Shown: positions 7,689 to 22,548, numbered from the stretch's first letter. The stretch: DNA of 24,759 nucleotides from an uncultured Collinsella sp. (GCA_900549085.1 URMO01000025.1:1-24759); one strand, 5' to 3'. Numbers and translations: made by a program. The notes: a model not told the origin generated them from the letters alone.

Positions 7689-9065
7689 ATGTGGGCATAC
7701 GAGACGACGTTCTATCAGATCTATCCGCTGGGCTTTTGCGGGGCTCCGCGCGAAAACGCCGCGCCCGTTGCCGAGGATGAGCTCGCCCAGGCTGCCAACG
7801 CCGCGCCCAACCCCGATGCGCCCATCATGAAAATCGCCCAATGGGCCGACTACCTGCAAGAACTCGGTATTGGCGCTGTGCTCATCAACCCGCCGCTCGA
7901 GTCTGATAGCCACGGCTACGATACGCGTAGCCTGCGCCATATCGATCGCCGCCTGGGTGGGGATGCCGATTTTGCCGCCGTATGCGAGACGCTGCACGCC
8001 CGCGGCATCCGCGTGGTGCTCGACGCCGTCTTCAACCACGTCGGTCGCGGCTTTTGGGCCTTCCGCGATGTGCAGGAGCGCAAGTGGGACTCGCCCTACA
8101 AGGACTGGTTTCACATCAGTTTTGACGGCGACTCCTGCTATGGCGACGGCTTTTGGTACGAGGGCTGGGAAGGCCATTTTGAGCTTGTGAAGCTCAACCT
8201 GCAAAATCCCGCTGTGGTCGATTACCTGCTTGAGTCCGTGCGCCGCTGGGCCGAAGTCTTTGGCGTCGACGGTCTGCGCCTGGACGTCGCCTATATGCTC
8301 GACCGCGACTTCATGCGTCGCCTGCACGCCTTTACCCATGAGCTCAAGCCCGACTTCGTGCTGATCGGTGAGACGCTCCACGGCGACTACAACCAGATCG
8401 TCAACGACGAGATGCTCGACTCCTGCACCAACTACGAGTGTTACAAGGGCCTTTACTCCAGCTTTAATTCGGTCAACATGTTCGAGATTGCCCATTCGTT
8501 GCATCGCCAGTTTGGCGGCGATCCGTGGTGCATCTACCGCGGCAAACACCTGCTGTCGTTTGTCGACAACCACGATGTGCCGCGCCTGGCGAGCATCCTT
8601 ACCGACAAGTCTTGCCTACGCCCCGCCTATGGCATGCTGTTTGGCATGCCAGGCATTCCGTGCGTCTATTACGGTAGCGAGTGGGGAATTGCTGGCGAAA
8701 AGGACGGCCCCGATGGCGACTGGGCGCTGCGACCTGCGCTCGATGAGCCTGCGCCCAACGAGCTGACGGCTTTCATCAAGCGGCTCACGCACCTGCGCTC
8801 GGCCGACGCCGCGGCGGCCCGTGCTCTCAACTACGGTGCCTATCGCAACGTGGTGATCCAGAACAAGCAGCTGCTGTTCGAGCGCGCCTGCGACGACGCG
8901 ACGGTGCTTGTGGCGGTCAATGCCGTGAACGAGCCCTATACCTTTGGAGCCGGCGAGCTCGACGGCTCCTTTGTCGACCTGCTTGCCGACGATGCGCCCA
9001 CGGTCGAGCTGGCGGGCTCTCTTGAGCTTGCGCCCTGCGAGGTGCGCTATCTGTTGAGGGCCTAG
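7689..9065 (+). CDS. GH13 alpha-amylase family glycosidase
   Basis: A 458-residue cytoplasmic (no signal peptide) TIM-barrel glycoside hydrolase acting on alpha-glucans or maltodextrins. The four GH13 regions are clear: DAVFNHVG (region I), GLRLDVA with Asp199 as nucleophile (region II), IGETLHG with Glu228 as acid/base (region III) and FVDNHD with Asp296 as transition-state stabiliser (region IV). The N-terminus WAYETTFYQIYPLGFCGAP and a short C-terminal beta domain resemble single-chain maltodextrin-type enzymes without carbohydrate-binding modules. The ATG at 7689 has GGGAGG upstream. The next gene starts 3 nt after its stop codon. Exact specificity (cyclomaltodextrinase, neopullulanase, alpha-glucosidase) is not resolved. 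Confidence 0.9.
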   Translation: MWAYETTFYQIYPLGFCGAPRENAAPVAEDELAQAANAAPNPDAPIMKIAQWADYLQELGIGAVLINPPLESDSHGYDTRSLRHIDRRLGGDADFAAVCETLHARGIRVVLDAVFNHVGRGFWAFRDVQERKWDSPYKDWFHISFDGDSCYGDGFWYEGWEGHFELVKLNLQNPAVVDYLLESVRRWAEVFGVDGLRLDVAYMLDRDFMRRLHAFTHELKPDFVLIGETLHGDYNQIVNDEMLDSCTNYECYKGLYSSFNSVNMFEIAHSLHRQFGGDPWCIYRGKHLLSFVDNHDVPRLASILTDKSCLRPAYGMLFGMPGIPCVYYGSEWGIAGEKDGPDGDWALRPALDEPAPNELTAFIKRLTHLRSADAAAARALNYGAYRNVVIQNKQLLFERACDDATVLVAVNAVNEPYTFGAGELDGSFVDLLADDAPTVELAGSLELAPCEVRYLLRA

Positions 9066-9068
9066 GCC

Positions 9069-9632
9069 ATGGCCGCGCCGGACGAGGGCTATCAACATAT
9101 TGAGCATGGGTTTGAGCCCGTGTTCGACCGGCGCTCGCGCGTTTTGGTGCTGGGGTCGTTTCCCTCGGTGCTTTCGCGCGCCAATGATTTTTATTACGGA
9201 AACCCCCAGAACCGCTTTTGGCGTGTGATGGCCGCGTGCCTCGGTGTGCCCGTGCCGCCCAACGAGGGCGACCCTTTGGCGGACAGCGAGCCCGCGACAC
9301 TCGATGCCTCCATTGCCGTCAAGCGGGCCATGCTGCTGAACGGCGGCGTGGCCCTGTGGGATGTGATTGAGAGCTGCGACATTAAGGGCTCGAGTGACGC
9401 GAGCATTCGCAACGTTGTGCCGGCACATATCGAGCGCATTACCGGCGCAGCTCCCATTGAGCAGGTGATATGCAATGGAGGTACGGCGGGGCGCCTTTAT
9501 AAGCGCTATCTACAGGAGCGGACGGGTCTGTCCGCTGTCGTATTGCCGTCAACTAGTCCCGCCAATGCCGCCTGGCGTCTGGAGCGTCTTGTTGAGCGTT
9601 GGCACGAAGCCGTTGACTGGGCCGCTCTCTAA
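9069..9632 (+). CDS. DNA glycosylase, hypoxanthine/uracil type (UDG superfamily, HDG-like)
   Basis: A 187-residue uracil-DNA-glycosylase-fold protein. The N-terminal GSFPS (29-33), then YYGNPQNRFW (42-51), then ALWDVIESC and a late LPSTSPANA motif match the hypoxanthine-DNA glycosylase (UDG family 6) branch, which removes deaminated adenine from DNA in base excision repair. Mug/TDG-type enzymes are the main alternative. The ATG at 9069 lies 3 nt after the GH13 stop codon, so it is probably translationally coupled to it, though the two functions are unrelated. The gene converges tail-to-tail with the minus-strand gene at 9634, with one base between the stop codons. Confidence 0.8.
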   Translation: MAAPDEGYQHIEHGFEPVFDRRSRVLVLGSFPSVLSRANDFYYGNPQNRFWRVMAACLGVPVPPNEGDPLADSEPATLDASIAVKRAMLLNGGVALWDVIESCDIKGSSDASIRNVVPAHIERITGAAPIEQVICNGGTAGRLYKRYLQERTGLSAVVLPSTSPANAAWRLERLVERWHEAVDWAAL

Positions 9633-9633
9633 T

Positions 9634-10296
9634 TTAGATATTTGATTGAGCATGGGCGCCCAGACGTTTCAGAACGCCTCGCCAGACCGGCACGGGCACG
9701 GCTGGCTCGGCGCAAACCATGCCGTCGTCATCGACGCTACCGGCATTGCCGCCGCCAAGTCGCTGCGCATGCTCGACGGAGCAGCCCATGCGAACGGCGC
9801 CTACGAGCTTGTCCATCGCTTCAGAAAATGGCCGGCGCAAGAGGCCCATACGCGGGGAGTGGCGAAGCGCCACAATACCGCTGCCGGCACAGACGACAAC
9901 GCCGCCACACCACAATTGGTCATGGCGCTCACATGCCTTGTGCAGACGAACGGCGGTCCCGCGCGCCTGCTTAGCGCCCTCTTGTGCGGCTCGAATCGCG
10001 GCATAGACGCGCGTTCCCGTGCCGCCAAAGCGCTCAAGCGCCTGCTCGATAGCTGTCAACGTCTCATCGTCAGCCACATCTTCAATGGCCAGCACGATGC
10101 CATCGGCAACGCTGACGGCATCATCCGCCTCTAAATCGACCGGGCGGGGGAGCGCGGTGCCAGAAAGCTGAGCATAGGCCGCGATGGCATCCTGCAGGTC
10201 CCAAAGCAAAAACTCAAGATCCGCGCTATTGGGAATGCTGATATAAGCAATGGTTTGCAACGTTTTTGGTACATCGCCGCGTGCGGTCGTCTCCAT
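9634..10296 (-). CDS. Conserved-looking protein of unknown function
   Basis: A 220-residue protein with no confidently recognised family. The N-terminal half is acidic (LEADDAVSVADGIVLAIEDVADDET). The middle has a Cys-containing stretch KACERHDQLWCGGVVVCAGSG, followed by RHSPRMGLLRRPFSEAMDKLVGAVRMG. The C-terminus is basic. The central pattern faintly recalls the C-terminal part of flavodoxin-like NAD(P)H:FMN reductases, but no FMN-binding loop is seen at the N-terminus, so this is speculation. AAAGGAGG lies immediately upstream of the ATG on the minus strand, with a short spacer. It is divergent from the aminotransferase at 10390. A real gene is supported by length, ribosome site and convergent packing. 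Confidence 0.65.
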   Translation of the reverse strand: METTARGDVPKTLQTIAYISIPNSADLEFLLWDLQDAIAAYAQLSGTALPRPVDLEADDAVSVADGIVLAIEDVADDETLTAIEQALERFGGTGTRVYAAIRAAQEGAKQARGTAVRLHKACERHDQLWCGGVVVCAGSGIVALRHSPRMGLLRRPFSEAMDKLVGAVRMGCSVEHAQRLGGGNAGSVDDDGMVCAEPAVPVPVWRGVLKRLGAHAQSNI

Positions 10297-10389
10297 GCCG
10301 CCTCCTTTCCGGTTGGTTTCCGTTTAGGTTACACCGTCCGGCAGCGCCTCGCCGCGCTATCCTAGTGCAACCCTTACGAAAGGAATGCC

Positions 10390-11526
10390 ATGCGCCTGCC
10401 CATGAATACCTCGCTTGCCACGCTCAAGCCCTCCGGCATCCGTCGGATTAACGCGCTCGCTGCCCAGCACCCAGGGTGCATCGCGCTTGCGCTTGGCGAG
10501 CCCGATTTTCCCACGCCCGATGTGATTAGCGCCGAGGTGACCGCCGCGCTGGGCCGCGGCGACACGCACTATCCGCCCAACAACGGCCGCCCCGCCCTGC
10601 GCGAGGCACTGTCTGCCTACATGGGGGACGCGGGTCTTACGTTTTCGGCCGACGAGGTAATCCTGACCGACGGCGCGACCGAGGCCCTGTCGGCAGCATT
10701 CATGGCTATGCTCAACCCCGGCGACGAGGTCATCATCCCCACGCCGGCCTTTGGCCTGTACGAGAGCATCGTCGTGGCCAATCATGCCAAAGCGGTCTTT
10801 TTGGATACAGAGCCTGCGCAATTCCAGATTGATGAGGAGGCGCTCCGTGCCTGCATGACGCCGGCGACCAAGGCCATCGTCATCTGCTCGCCCAACAACC
10901 CCACGGGCTGCATCCTCAACGCGGCGTCGCTCGACGCCGTGGCGCGCGTGGCAGAGCAAGCGGGCATATACGTGGTCTGCGACGACGTATACAACCGTCT
11001 GGTCTATGTGGATGGCTACGAGCGCTTTGCCCGGCGCCACCCGGAGCTACGCGAGCAGACGGTGGTTATCGAGAGCTTCTCCAAGCCCTGGGCCATGACC
11101 GGCTGGCGCCTGGGTTGGCTCGCAGCCGCAGCCCCCGTCGTCGCCGAGATCGCAAAGGCCCACCAATACCTAGTATCGAGCGCCGTCTCCTTCGAGATGG
11201 ACGCCGCAGCCCGAGCCCTGACCGTCGACCCAACCCCCATGCTCAAAGTCTACCAAGCCCGCCGCGAACGCGTACTCGCATCCCTTAATAACATGGGCCT
11301 AGACGTAGTGGAACCAGCCGGCGCCTTCTACGCCTTCCCCAGCATTAAACAATTCGTCCTAACCAGCGAAGCCTTCTGCATCAAAGCCATCAAAGAAGCC
11401 AACGTAGCCCTAGTCCCGGGCGACTGTTTCGGCACCGAAGGCCACATCCGCCTAAGCTACTGCGTCTCCGACCAAGATCTGGACGAAGGCCTAAATCGCC
11501 TGTCCACCTTCATTTCAACCTTATAG
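10390..11526 (+). CDS. Class I/II PLP-dependent aminotransferase (AspC/PatA-like)
   Basis: A 378-residue fold-type I aminotransferase. Visible motifs are LGEPDFPTP (substrate-side loop), HYPPNNGRPALREA, TDGATEALS (PLP phosphate site), SPNNPTG (Asn169/170 region), VCDDVYNRLVY (Asp198/199 and Tyr201 contacting PLP), SFSKPWAMTGWRLGW with Lys232 forming the Schiff base, and HIRLSYC with Arg354 binding the substrate carboxylate. It transfers the amino group between an amino acid and a 2-oxo acid; the specific amino acid is not determined. The ATG at 10390 has AAAGGA upstream. From about 11160 codon use changes abruptly (CTA for Leu, AAA, GAA, CAA, GTA). The reading frame and motifs stay intact. 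Confidence 0.9.
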   Translation: MRLPMNTSLATLKPSGIRRINALAAQHPGCIALALGEPDFPTPDVISAEVTAALGRGDTHYPPNNGRPALREALSAYMGDAGLTFSADEVILTDGATEALSAAFMAMLNPGDEVIIPTPAFGLYESIVVANHAKAVFLDTEPAQFQIDEEALRACMTPATKAIVICSPNNPTGCILNAASLDAVARVAEQAGIYVVCDDVYNRLVYVDGYERFARRHPELREQTVVIESFSKPWAMTGWRLGWLAAAAPVVAEIAKAHQYLVSSAVSFEMDAAARALTVDPTPMLKVYQARRERVLASLNNMGLDVVEPAGAFYAFPSIKQFVLTSEAFCIKAIKEANVALVPGDCFGTEGHIRLSYCVSDQDLDEGLNRLSTFISTL

Positions 11527-11586
11527 CCCAACGGGACGCAACACATCAGCCCACCGACATAAGGGTTATGCGTGGGGCGCGCCGGC

Positions 11587-11791
11587 CAACGGCAACCCTG
11601 GCTGCCCCAAAGTCAACATAGGTCGCGCCGCCAAAGGCCAGGCGCAAGCTTTTCGTAGATTCCGCACGAGCCGACGAGCACTAAATGTGCTCTTCGTGCG
11701 AGCCCAGGACCTGACCGAGCGAAAAGCTTACGCCTGGCCTTTGGCGGCGCGACCGAGATGGTGGAATTGTGTGCAGCCAGGGTTGCCGTTG
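11587..11791. repeat. Long nested inverted repeat (palindromic element copy A)
   Basis: The outer arms 11587-11605 and 11773-11791 are perfect 19-bp reverse complements. The inner arms 11621-11655 and 11720-11754 match at 34 of 35 positions. The tip stem is 11673-11681 with 11687-11695 around a TAAAT loop. The core (TTCCGCACG before the tip, GTGCGAGCC and AGGAC after it) is shared with copies at 22585-22808 and 24596-24759; the outer arms are not. It fills the gap between the aminotransferase and the rplJ promoter and overlaps the -35 region. Nothing in it looks coding. Confidence 0.8.
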
Positions 11792-11817
11792 ACCGACGCC
11801 GGGGTCCCCGCCATAAT
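11789..11817 (+). promoter_or_regulatory. Strong predicted sigma-A promoter of rplJ-rplL
   Basis: TTGACC (11789-11794), an exact 17-nt spacer and CATAAT (11812-11817), each five of six to consensus. Transcription from about 11824 would include the whole L10 leader. The first bases of the -35 coincide with the right outer arm of repeat copy A. Confidence 0.75.
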
Positions 11818-11835
11818 ACTTTCGGTTCACGCACG

Positions 11836-11931
11836 AATCCGCTGCCAGAGACAGCCGGTGCAAACGGGCATCGCCCGCGAGCTTAATGGGATATCCCGCC
11901 AGCCGAGGTGGTCGAGTAGATATGTCTTCTC
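11836..11931 (+). ncRNA. Ribosomal protein L10 leader (autoregulatory mRNA element)
   Basis: The 5' leader of rplJ contains the pieces of the L10 leader fold: GCTG...CAGC (11841-11855), a CGGGC-ATC-GCCCG hairpin (11865-11877), the unpaired CTTAAT segment, GGGATATCCC (11888-11897) and AGCCGAGG (11901-11908). In other bacteria the L10(L12)4 complex binds this element and reduces expression of its own operon. It is followed directly by an attenuator-like terminator. The boundaries are approximate. Confidence 0.7.
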
Positions 11932-11968
11932 GCCCCCGTCGCTCATGCAGCGCGGGGGCTTTCTTTTT
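11932..11968 (+). terminator. Attenuator-like terminator in the rplJ leader
   Basis: GCCCCCG and CGCT (11932-11943, one bulged T) pair with AGCG and CGGGGGC (11949-11959), followed by a nine-base run containing eight T (11960-11968). It lies between the L10 leader and rplJ, about 65 nt before the start codon. This is the arrangement expected for L10-dependent premature termination. Confidence 0.75.
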
Positions 11969-12033
11969 GGACATGCCCCCGTCACGTCCTTGTGGCGGAC
12001 CGTGCCCGGAAAGAATTCGAGGAGGTGTAATTC

Positions 12034-12555
12034 ATGCCCCAGCAGTACAAAATCGACAAGGTTGCAGAGATCGAGTCCCGTATCGCCGAGAACGCCGGTC
12101 TGTTCGTCGTCAACTACAACGGTCTGACGGTTAAGCAGGCTCAGGAGCTGCGTCATCAGCTTCGCGAGTGCGGCGCCGAGATGAAGGTCTACAAGAACAA
12201 CCTGGTCAAGATCGCTCTCAAGAACCAGGAGCAGCCCGAGCTCGACGAGATCCTCGCCGGCCCCGTCGCTTATGTGTTCTACGAGACCGAGCCGGTTGAG
12301 GCCGCTAAGACCCTTAAGGACTTCTCCGCTAAGTCCAAGGGCGTCCTTGAGATCAAGGGCGGTATCTCCGACGGCAAGGCCGTTTCCGCTGATGATGTTA
12401 AGGCTATCGCCGAGCTGCCCACCAAGGATCAGCTTCTCGGCCAGATTGCCGGTCTCATCTCCGGTTTCGCTCGCGACATCGCTGTCTGCGTCAACGGCGT
12501 TTCCTCTGGTCTCGCTCGTTCGATCCAGCAGGTCTCCGAGCAGAAGGCAGCCTAG
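12034..12555 (+). CDS. rplJ: 50S ribosomal protein L10
   Basis: A 173-residue L10, the base of the ribosomal stalk that anchors L7/L12 dimers on 23S rRNA and helps recruit translation GTPases. The N-terminal globular region shows the family pattern (FVVNYNGLTVKQAQELRHQLRE followed by MKVYKNNLVKIAL). The C-terminal helix (LLGQIAGLISGFARDIAVCVNGVSSGLARSIQQV) is the L7/L12-binding helix. The length is normal. The ATG at 12034 is preceded by AGGAGGTG. It is cotranscribed with rplL, and regulation by its own product through the upstream L10 leader is expected. rplK and rplA are not upstream, where they often are in other bacteria. Confidence 0.97.
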   Translation: MPQQYKIDKVAEIESRIAENAGLFVVNYNGLTVKQAQELRHQLRECGAEMKVYKNNLVKIALKNQEQPELDEILAGPVAYVFYETEPVEAAKTLKDFSAKSKGVLEIKGGISDGKAVSADDVKAIAELPTKDQLLGQIAGLISGFARDIAVCVNGVSSGLARSIQQVSEQKAA

Positions 12556-12622
12556 TCGCTGTTTTCACCCGCGGCGGCAACGCCGCACCCCTGGCGCATT
12601 CGCGCCGTGTTTTAACTGATCT

Positions 12623-12638
12623 CCGTGCATCCGCACGG
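12623..12638 (+). other. Small hairpin ahead of the rplL ribosome-binding site
   Basis: CCGTGC-ATCC-GCACGG is a perfect 6-bp hairpin with a tetraloop, 7 nt upstream of the AAAGGA Shine-Dalgarno of rplL. The rplJ-rplL gap (12556-12657) also contains GC-rich inverted pieces (GGCGCATTCGCGCC). Such structures could raise rplL translation or protect the mRNA, since L7/L12 is made in excess of L10. Function is inferred. Confidence 0.45.
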
Positions 12639-12657
12639 AAACCGAAAGGACTTAGAA

Positions 12658-13035
12658 ATGGCTAAGCTTACCACCGATGAGATCATCGATGCTCTTAAGG
12701 AAATGACCCTTCTCGAGGCTTCCGAGCTCGTTAAGGCTATCGAGGACACCTTCGGCGTTTCCGCCGCTGCTCCTGCCGCTGTTGTCGCCGCTCCCGCTGC
12801 TGGCGCTGCTGAGGCCGAGGAGAAGACCGAGTTTGACGTCGTGCTCGAGGGCTTCGGCGACAACAAGATCCAGGTCATCAAGGCCGTCCGTGAGCTCACC
12901 AACCTTGGCCTGAAGGAGGCCAAGGAGGTCGTCGAGGGCGCTCCCAAGGCTGTTCTCGAGGGTGCCAAGAAGGAGGACGCCGAGGCTGCCAAGGAGAAGC
13001 TCGAGGCTGCTGGCGCTGCTGTCACCCTCAAGTAA
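12658..13035 (+). CDS. rplL: 50S ribosomal protein L7/L12
   Basis: A 125-residue stalk protein. The N-terminal dimerisation domain is MAKLTTDEIIDALKEMTLLEASELVKAIEDTFGV, followed by an Ala/Pro-rich hinge (about 36-52). The C-terminal factor-binding domain has KTEFDVVLEGFGDNKIQVIKAVRELTNLGLKEAKEVVEG. It is present in several copies per ribosome bound to L10 and stimulates EF-Tu and EF-G. The ATG at 12658 is chosen over an upstream in-frame GTG at 12625 because AAAGGA lies just before it and the protein then starts at the conserved position. A strong terminator follows. Confidence 0.97.
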   Translation: MAKLTTDEIIDALKEMTLLEASELVKAIEDTFGVSAAAPAAVVAAPAAGAAEAEEKTEFDVVLEGFGDNKIQVIKAVRELTNLGLKEAKEVVEGAPKAVLEGAKKEDAEAAKEKLEAAGAAVTLK

Positions 13036-13063
13036 TCAGGCTTTCTCGCCAGATTTCTTTGCA

Positions 13064-13096
13064 GACGGGGTTCGCATTGCGAGCCCCGTCTTTTTT
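13064..13096 (+). terminator. Rho-independent terminator of rplJ-rplL
   Basis: GACGGGGTTCGC (13064-13075) pairs with GCGAGCCCCGTC (13079-13090), 12 bp with one G-U pair, followed by six T (13091-13096). It should end the rplJL transcript and uncouple it from galU and rpoBC. Confidence 0.92.
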
Positions 13097-13128
13097 GTTA
13101 TGACCACTCTATTTTGCTGGCTCGGCAT

Positions 13129-13206
13129 GCAAATTGCTGCCGTTTGCGGTGCTTTGGGGTCGCTACCGTTGGGCGATAAAATTGCACCATTCGAGCAATA
13201 ATTTGC
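13129..13206. repeat. Imperfect inverted repeat in the rplL-galU gap
   Basis: GCAAATT (13129-13135) faces AATTTGC (13200-13206). Further in, GGTGC at 13148 and GCACC at 13184 also pair, giving a loosely palindromic segment of about 78 nt. It looks like another intergenic repeat type, different from copies A-C. No open frame of note is present. Only this copy is seen here. Confidence 0.4.
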
Positions 13207-13238
13207 GTTGACCTGCTGAAGAATGGCGCTTGCCTGCA

Positions 13239-13267
13239 TTAACGTTAATTAACAGCGGTAAGATAAT
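13239..13267 (+). promoter_or_regulatory. Possible galU promoter
   Basis: TTAACG (13239-13244), a 17-nt spacer and GATAAT (13262-13267, five of six), about 80 nt upstream of the galU start. The -35 lies within a small A/T palindrome (TTAACGTTAATTAA). A separate promoter is expected because a strong terminator precedes this gap. Confidence 0.4.
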
Positions 13268-13347
13268 CCGGTATCGCAATTTGGTCTGCGGCCGGTGAGC
13301 CGCATGCACGGGCGCTATTTGCGCCTGCGAAAGGATCCCTGAATACT

Positions 13348-14256
13348 ATGAAGGCAATCATCCCCGCCGCCGGTCTTGGCACGCGTTTTCTGCCTGGCAC
13401 CAAGTGCACGCCCAAAGAGATGCTGCCGGTGCTCGACAAGCCGGTCATCCAGTACGTCGTTGAGGAGGCACTCGACCCCGAAGAGGTCGACGACGCCATC
13501 ATCGTTACCTCGCCCGGCAAGCCTGAGCTGCTGAGCTACTTCCAGCCCGATCGCTCGCTCGAGAACCTGCTTCGCGAGCGCGGCAAGGACGCCTACGCCG
13601 ATGCCGTCGCCCATGCGGGTGGTATGCCGGTCGACTTCCGTTATCAGTACGAGCCCAAGGGCCTCGGTCACGCCATTCGCTCTGCCGCCGACGCCGTGGC
13701 AGGGGAGAACTTCCTGGTTCTTCTGGGCGATTACGTTGTGCCCAACCGTGACATCTGCGACAAGATGCTTGCCGTCTCCAAGGAGCATGGTGGCGCATCT
13801 GTTATCGCCGTTGCCGCGTGCGCTCCCGAGGAGGTCAGCCGCTACGGCGTTATCGCCGGCGATCGCGTGGGCTCTCTCGAGGGCTTCGAGAATGCTGCCG
13901 ACGCTGAGCCCGGTGCCGTTTGGCGCATCGGCGGTCTGGTTGAGAAGCCCGCTCCCGAGGCGGCTCCGTCCAACCTGTACATTGTCGGTCGCTACCTGCT
14001 GAGCCCGCTGGTTATGGATCTACTGGCCGACCAGCAGGCCGGTAAGGGCGGCGAGATTCAGCTGACCGACGCCATGGCCCGTTCGCTCGATCGCGAGGCC
14101 ATGTACGCTGTCGTCATCGACCCGCTGTCGGGCTACGACACCGGCACGCCTTCTGGCTGGATGGCCACCAACGCCCTCATGGCTGCAAGCGACCCTCGCT
14201 TTGCAAGCGCCTTCTGGGACGCCATTGACGAGCGCGGCGGCTTGATGCGCAAGTAA
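13348..14256 (+). CDS. galU: UTP-glucose-1-phosphate uridylyltransferase
   Basis: A 302-residue nucleotidyltransferase that makes UDP-glucose from glucose-1-phosphate and UTP for glycolipid, cell wall and exopolysaccharide synthesis. The N-terminal nucleotide-binding signature AAGLGTRFLPGTKCTPKEML is clear, followed by DKPVIQYVVEEA. Further family features are EPKGLGHAIRSA, a metal-site LLGDYV, the GVIAGD segment, VEKPAPEAAPSNLYIVGRY and GGEIQLTDAM. Bacterial GalU usually has LPATKAIPKEM; the GTKCT variant is minor. The ATG at 13348 follows GAAAGGA with a somewhat long spacer (about 12 nt). It is flanked by terminators on both sides, so it is probably monocistronic. Confidence 0.95.
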   Translation: MKAIIPAAGLGTRFLPGTKCTPKEMLPVLDKPVIQYVVEEALDPEEVDDAIIVTSPGKPELLSYFQPDRSLENLLRERGKDAYADAVAHAGGMPVDFRYQYEPKGLGHAIRSAADAVAGENFLVLLGDYVVPNRDICDKMLAVSKEHGGASVIAVAACAPEEVSRYGVIAGDRVGSLEGFENAADAEPGAVWRIGGLVEKPAPEAAPSNLYIVGRYLLSPLVMDLLADQQAGKGGEIQLTDAMARSLDREAMYAVVIDPLSGYDTGTPSGWMATNALMAASDPRFASAFWDAIDERGGLMRK

Positions 14257-14277
14257 GCCTTTCGGGCATCGACATTT

Positions 14278-14310
14278 ACGGGCGCGGACCTCGGTTCGCG
14301 CCCGTTTTTT
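14278..14310 (+). terminator. Rho-independent terminator of galU
   Basis: ACGGGCGCG (14278-14286) and CGCGCCCGT (14297-14305) form the stem, which can extend by a G-U pair and ACC/GGT toward the loop. A run of six T (14305-14310) follows. It isolates galU from rpoB. Confidence 0.92.
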
Positions 14311-14340
14311 ATAAGAGCTGCGATTGCTGACTCTCTGTTC

Positions 14341-14397
14341 ACAGAAAATATATGAACAGGTGTTCGATATACATACATCTACCTGCGTATTTTCTGT
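14341..14397. repeat. Nested inverted repeat upstream of rpoB
   Basis: ACAGAAAATA (14341-14350) is the exact reverse complement of TATTTTCTGT (14388-14397). Inside it CAGGT (14357-14361) pairs with ACCTG (14381-14385). The segment is A/T-rich against its surroundings and encloses a LexA-like box. It could be a protein-binding region or cruciform; no U-tract pattern of a terminator fits. Confidence 0.6.
14354..14365. promoter_or_regulatory. LexA/SOS-box-like palindrome
   Basis: GAAC-AGGT-GTTC is a perfect match to the core of the Gram-positive LexA box (GAAC-N4-GTTC), with the extra flanking pair GA on the 3' side giving GTTCGA as in actinobacterial boxes. It sits 44 nt after the galU terminator and about 180 nt before rpoB. 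No SOS gene follows directly, so it may control a promoter reading elsewhere, an rpoBC promoter, or be fortuitous. Confidence 0.4.
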
Positions 14398-14443
14398 CGA
14401 AAAACTTTGCTACTCCAAAAACTCAATCGCGTCAAGGCTTTTC

Positions 14444-14471
14444 TTGCTCAACGGTCGGTACCTGATAGACT
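14444..14471 (+). promoter_or_regulatory. Possible rpoBC promoter
   Basis: TTGCTC (14444-14449), a 16-nt spacer and TAGACT (14466-14471), about 73 nt before rpoB. The leader then contains a small hairpin, TGGCGA (14488-14493) with TCGCCA (14503-14508), ahead of the GGAGG Shine-Dalgarno. A promoter is required somewhere after the galU terminator; this is the best candidate seen, but the match is only moderate. Confidence 0.4.
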
Positions 14472-14544
14472 ATTAGGTTGCGATAACTGGCGAAGCCATG
14501 CCTCGCCAACCCACCGAGCATTTCCGTGAAGGAGGAAAAACCTG

Positions 14545-18036
<3,492 letters not shown>

Positions 18037-18042
18037 TTGACT

Positions 18043-22521
<4,479 letters not shown>

Positions 22522-22548
22522 TTTCCTAGTACGTTAACCGCCCTTCCA

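Noticed and set aside
7617..8573. Minus-strand open frame of 318 codons over the GH13 gene
   Set aside because: Antisense to all four intact GH13 motifs; no ribosome site or family pattern.
11571..11815. Possible tRNA or riboswitch in the aminotransferase-rplJ gap
   Set aside because: No cloverleaf, T-loop or known riboswitch core was found; the structure is a simple nested palindrome followed by the L10 leader.
11613..12156. Several open frames on both strands across the rplJ upstream region
   Set aside because: They cover a long inverted repeat, a promoter and the L10 leader, and their products show no family features.
18037..18042. TTG as start of rpoC directly after the rpoB stop codon
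   Set aside because: Only three bases separate it from the AAGGAG site; GTG at 18043 has ideal spacing.
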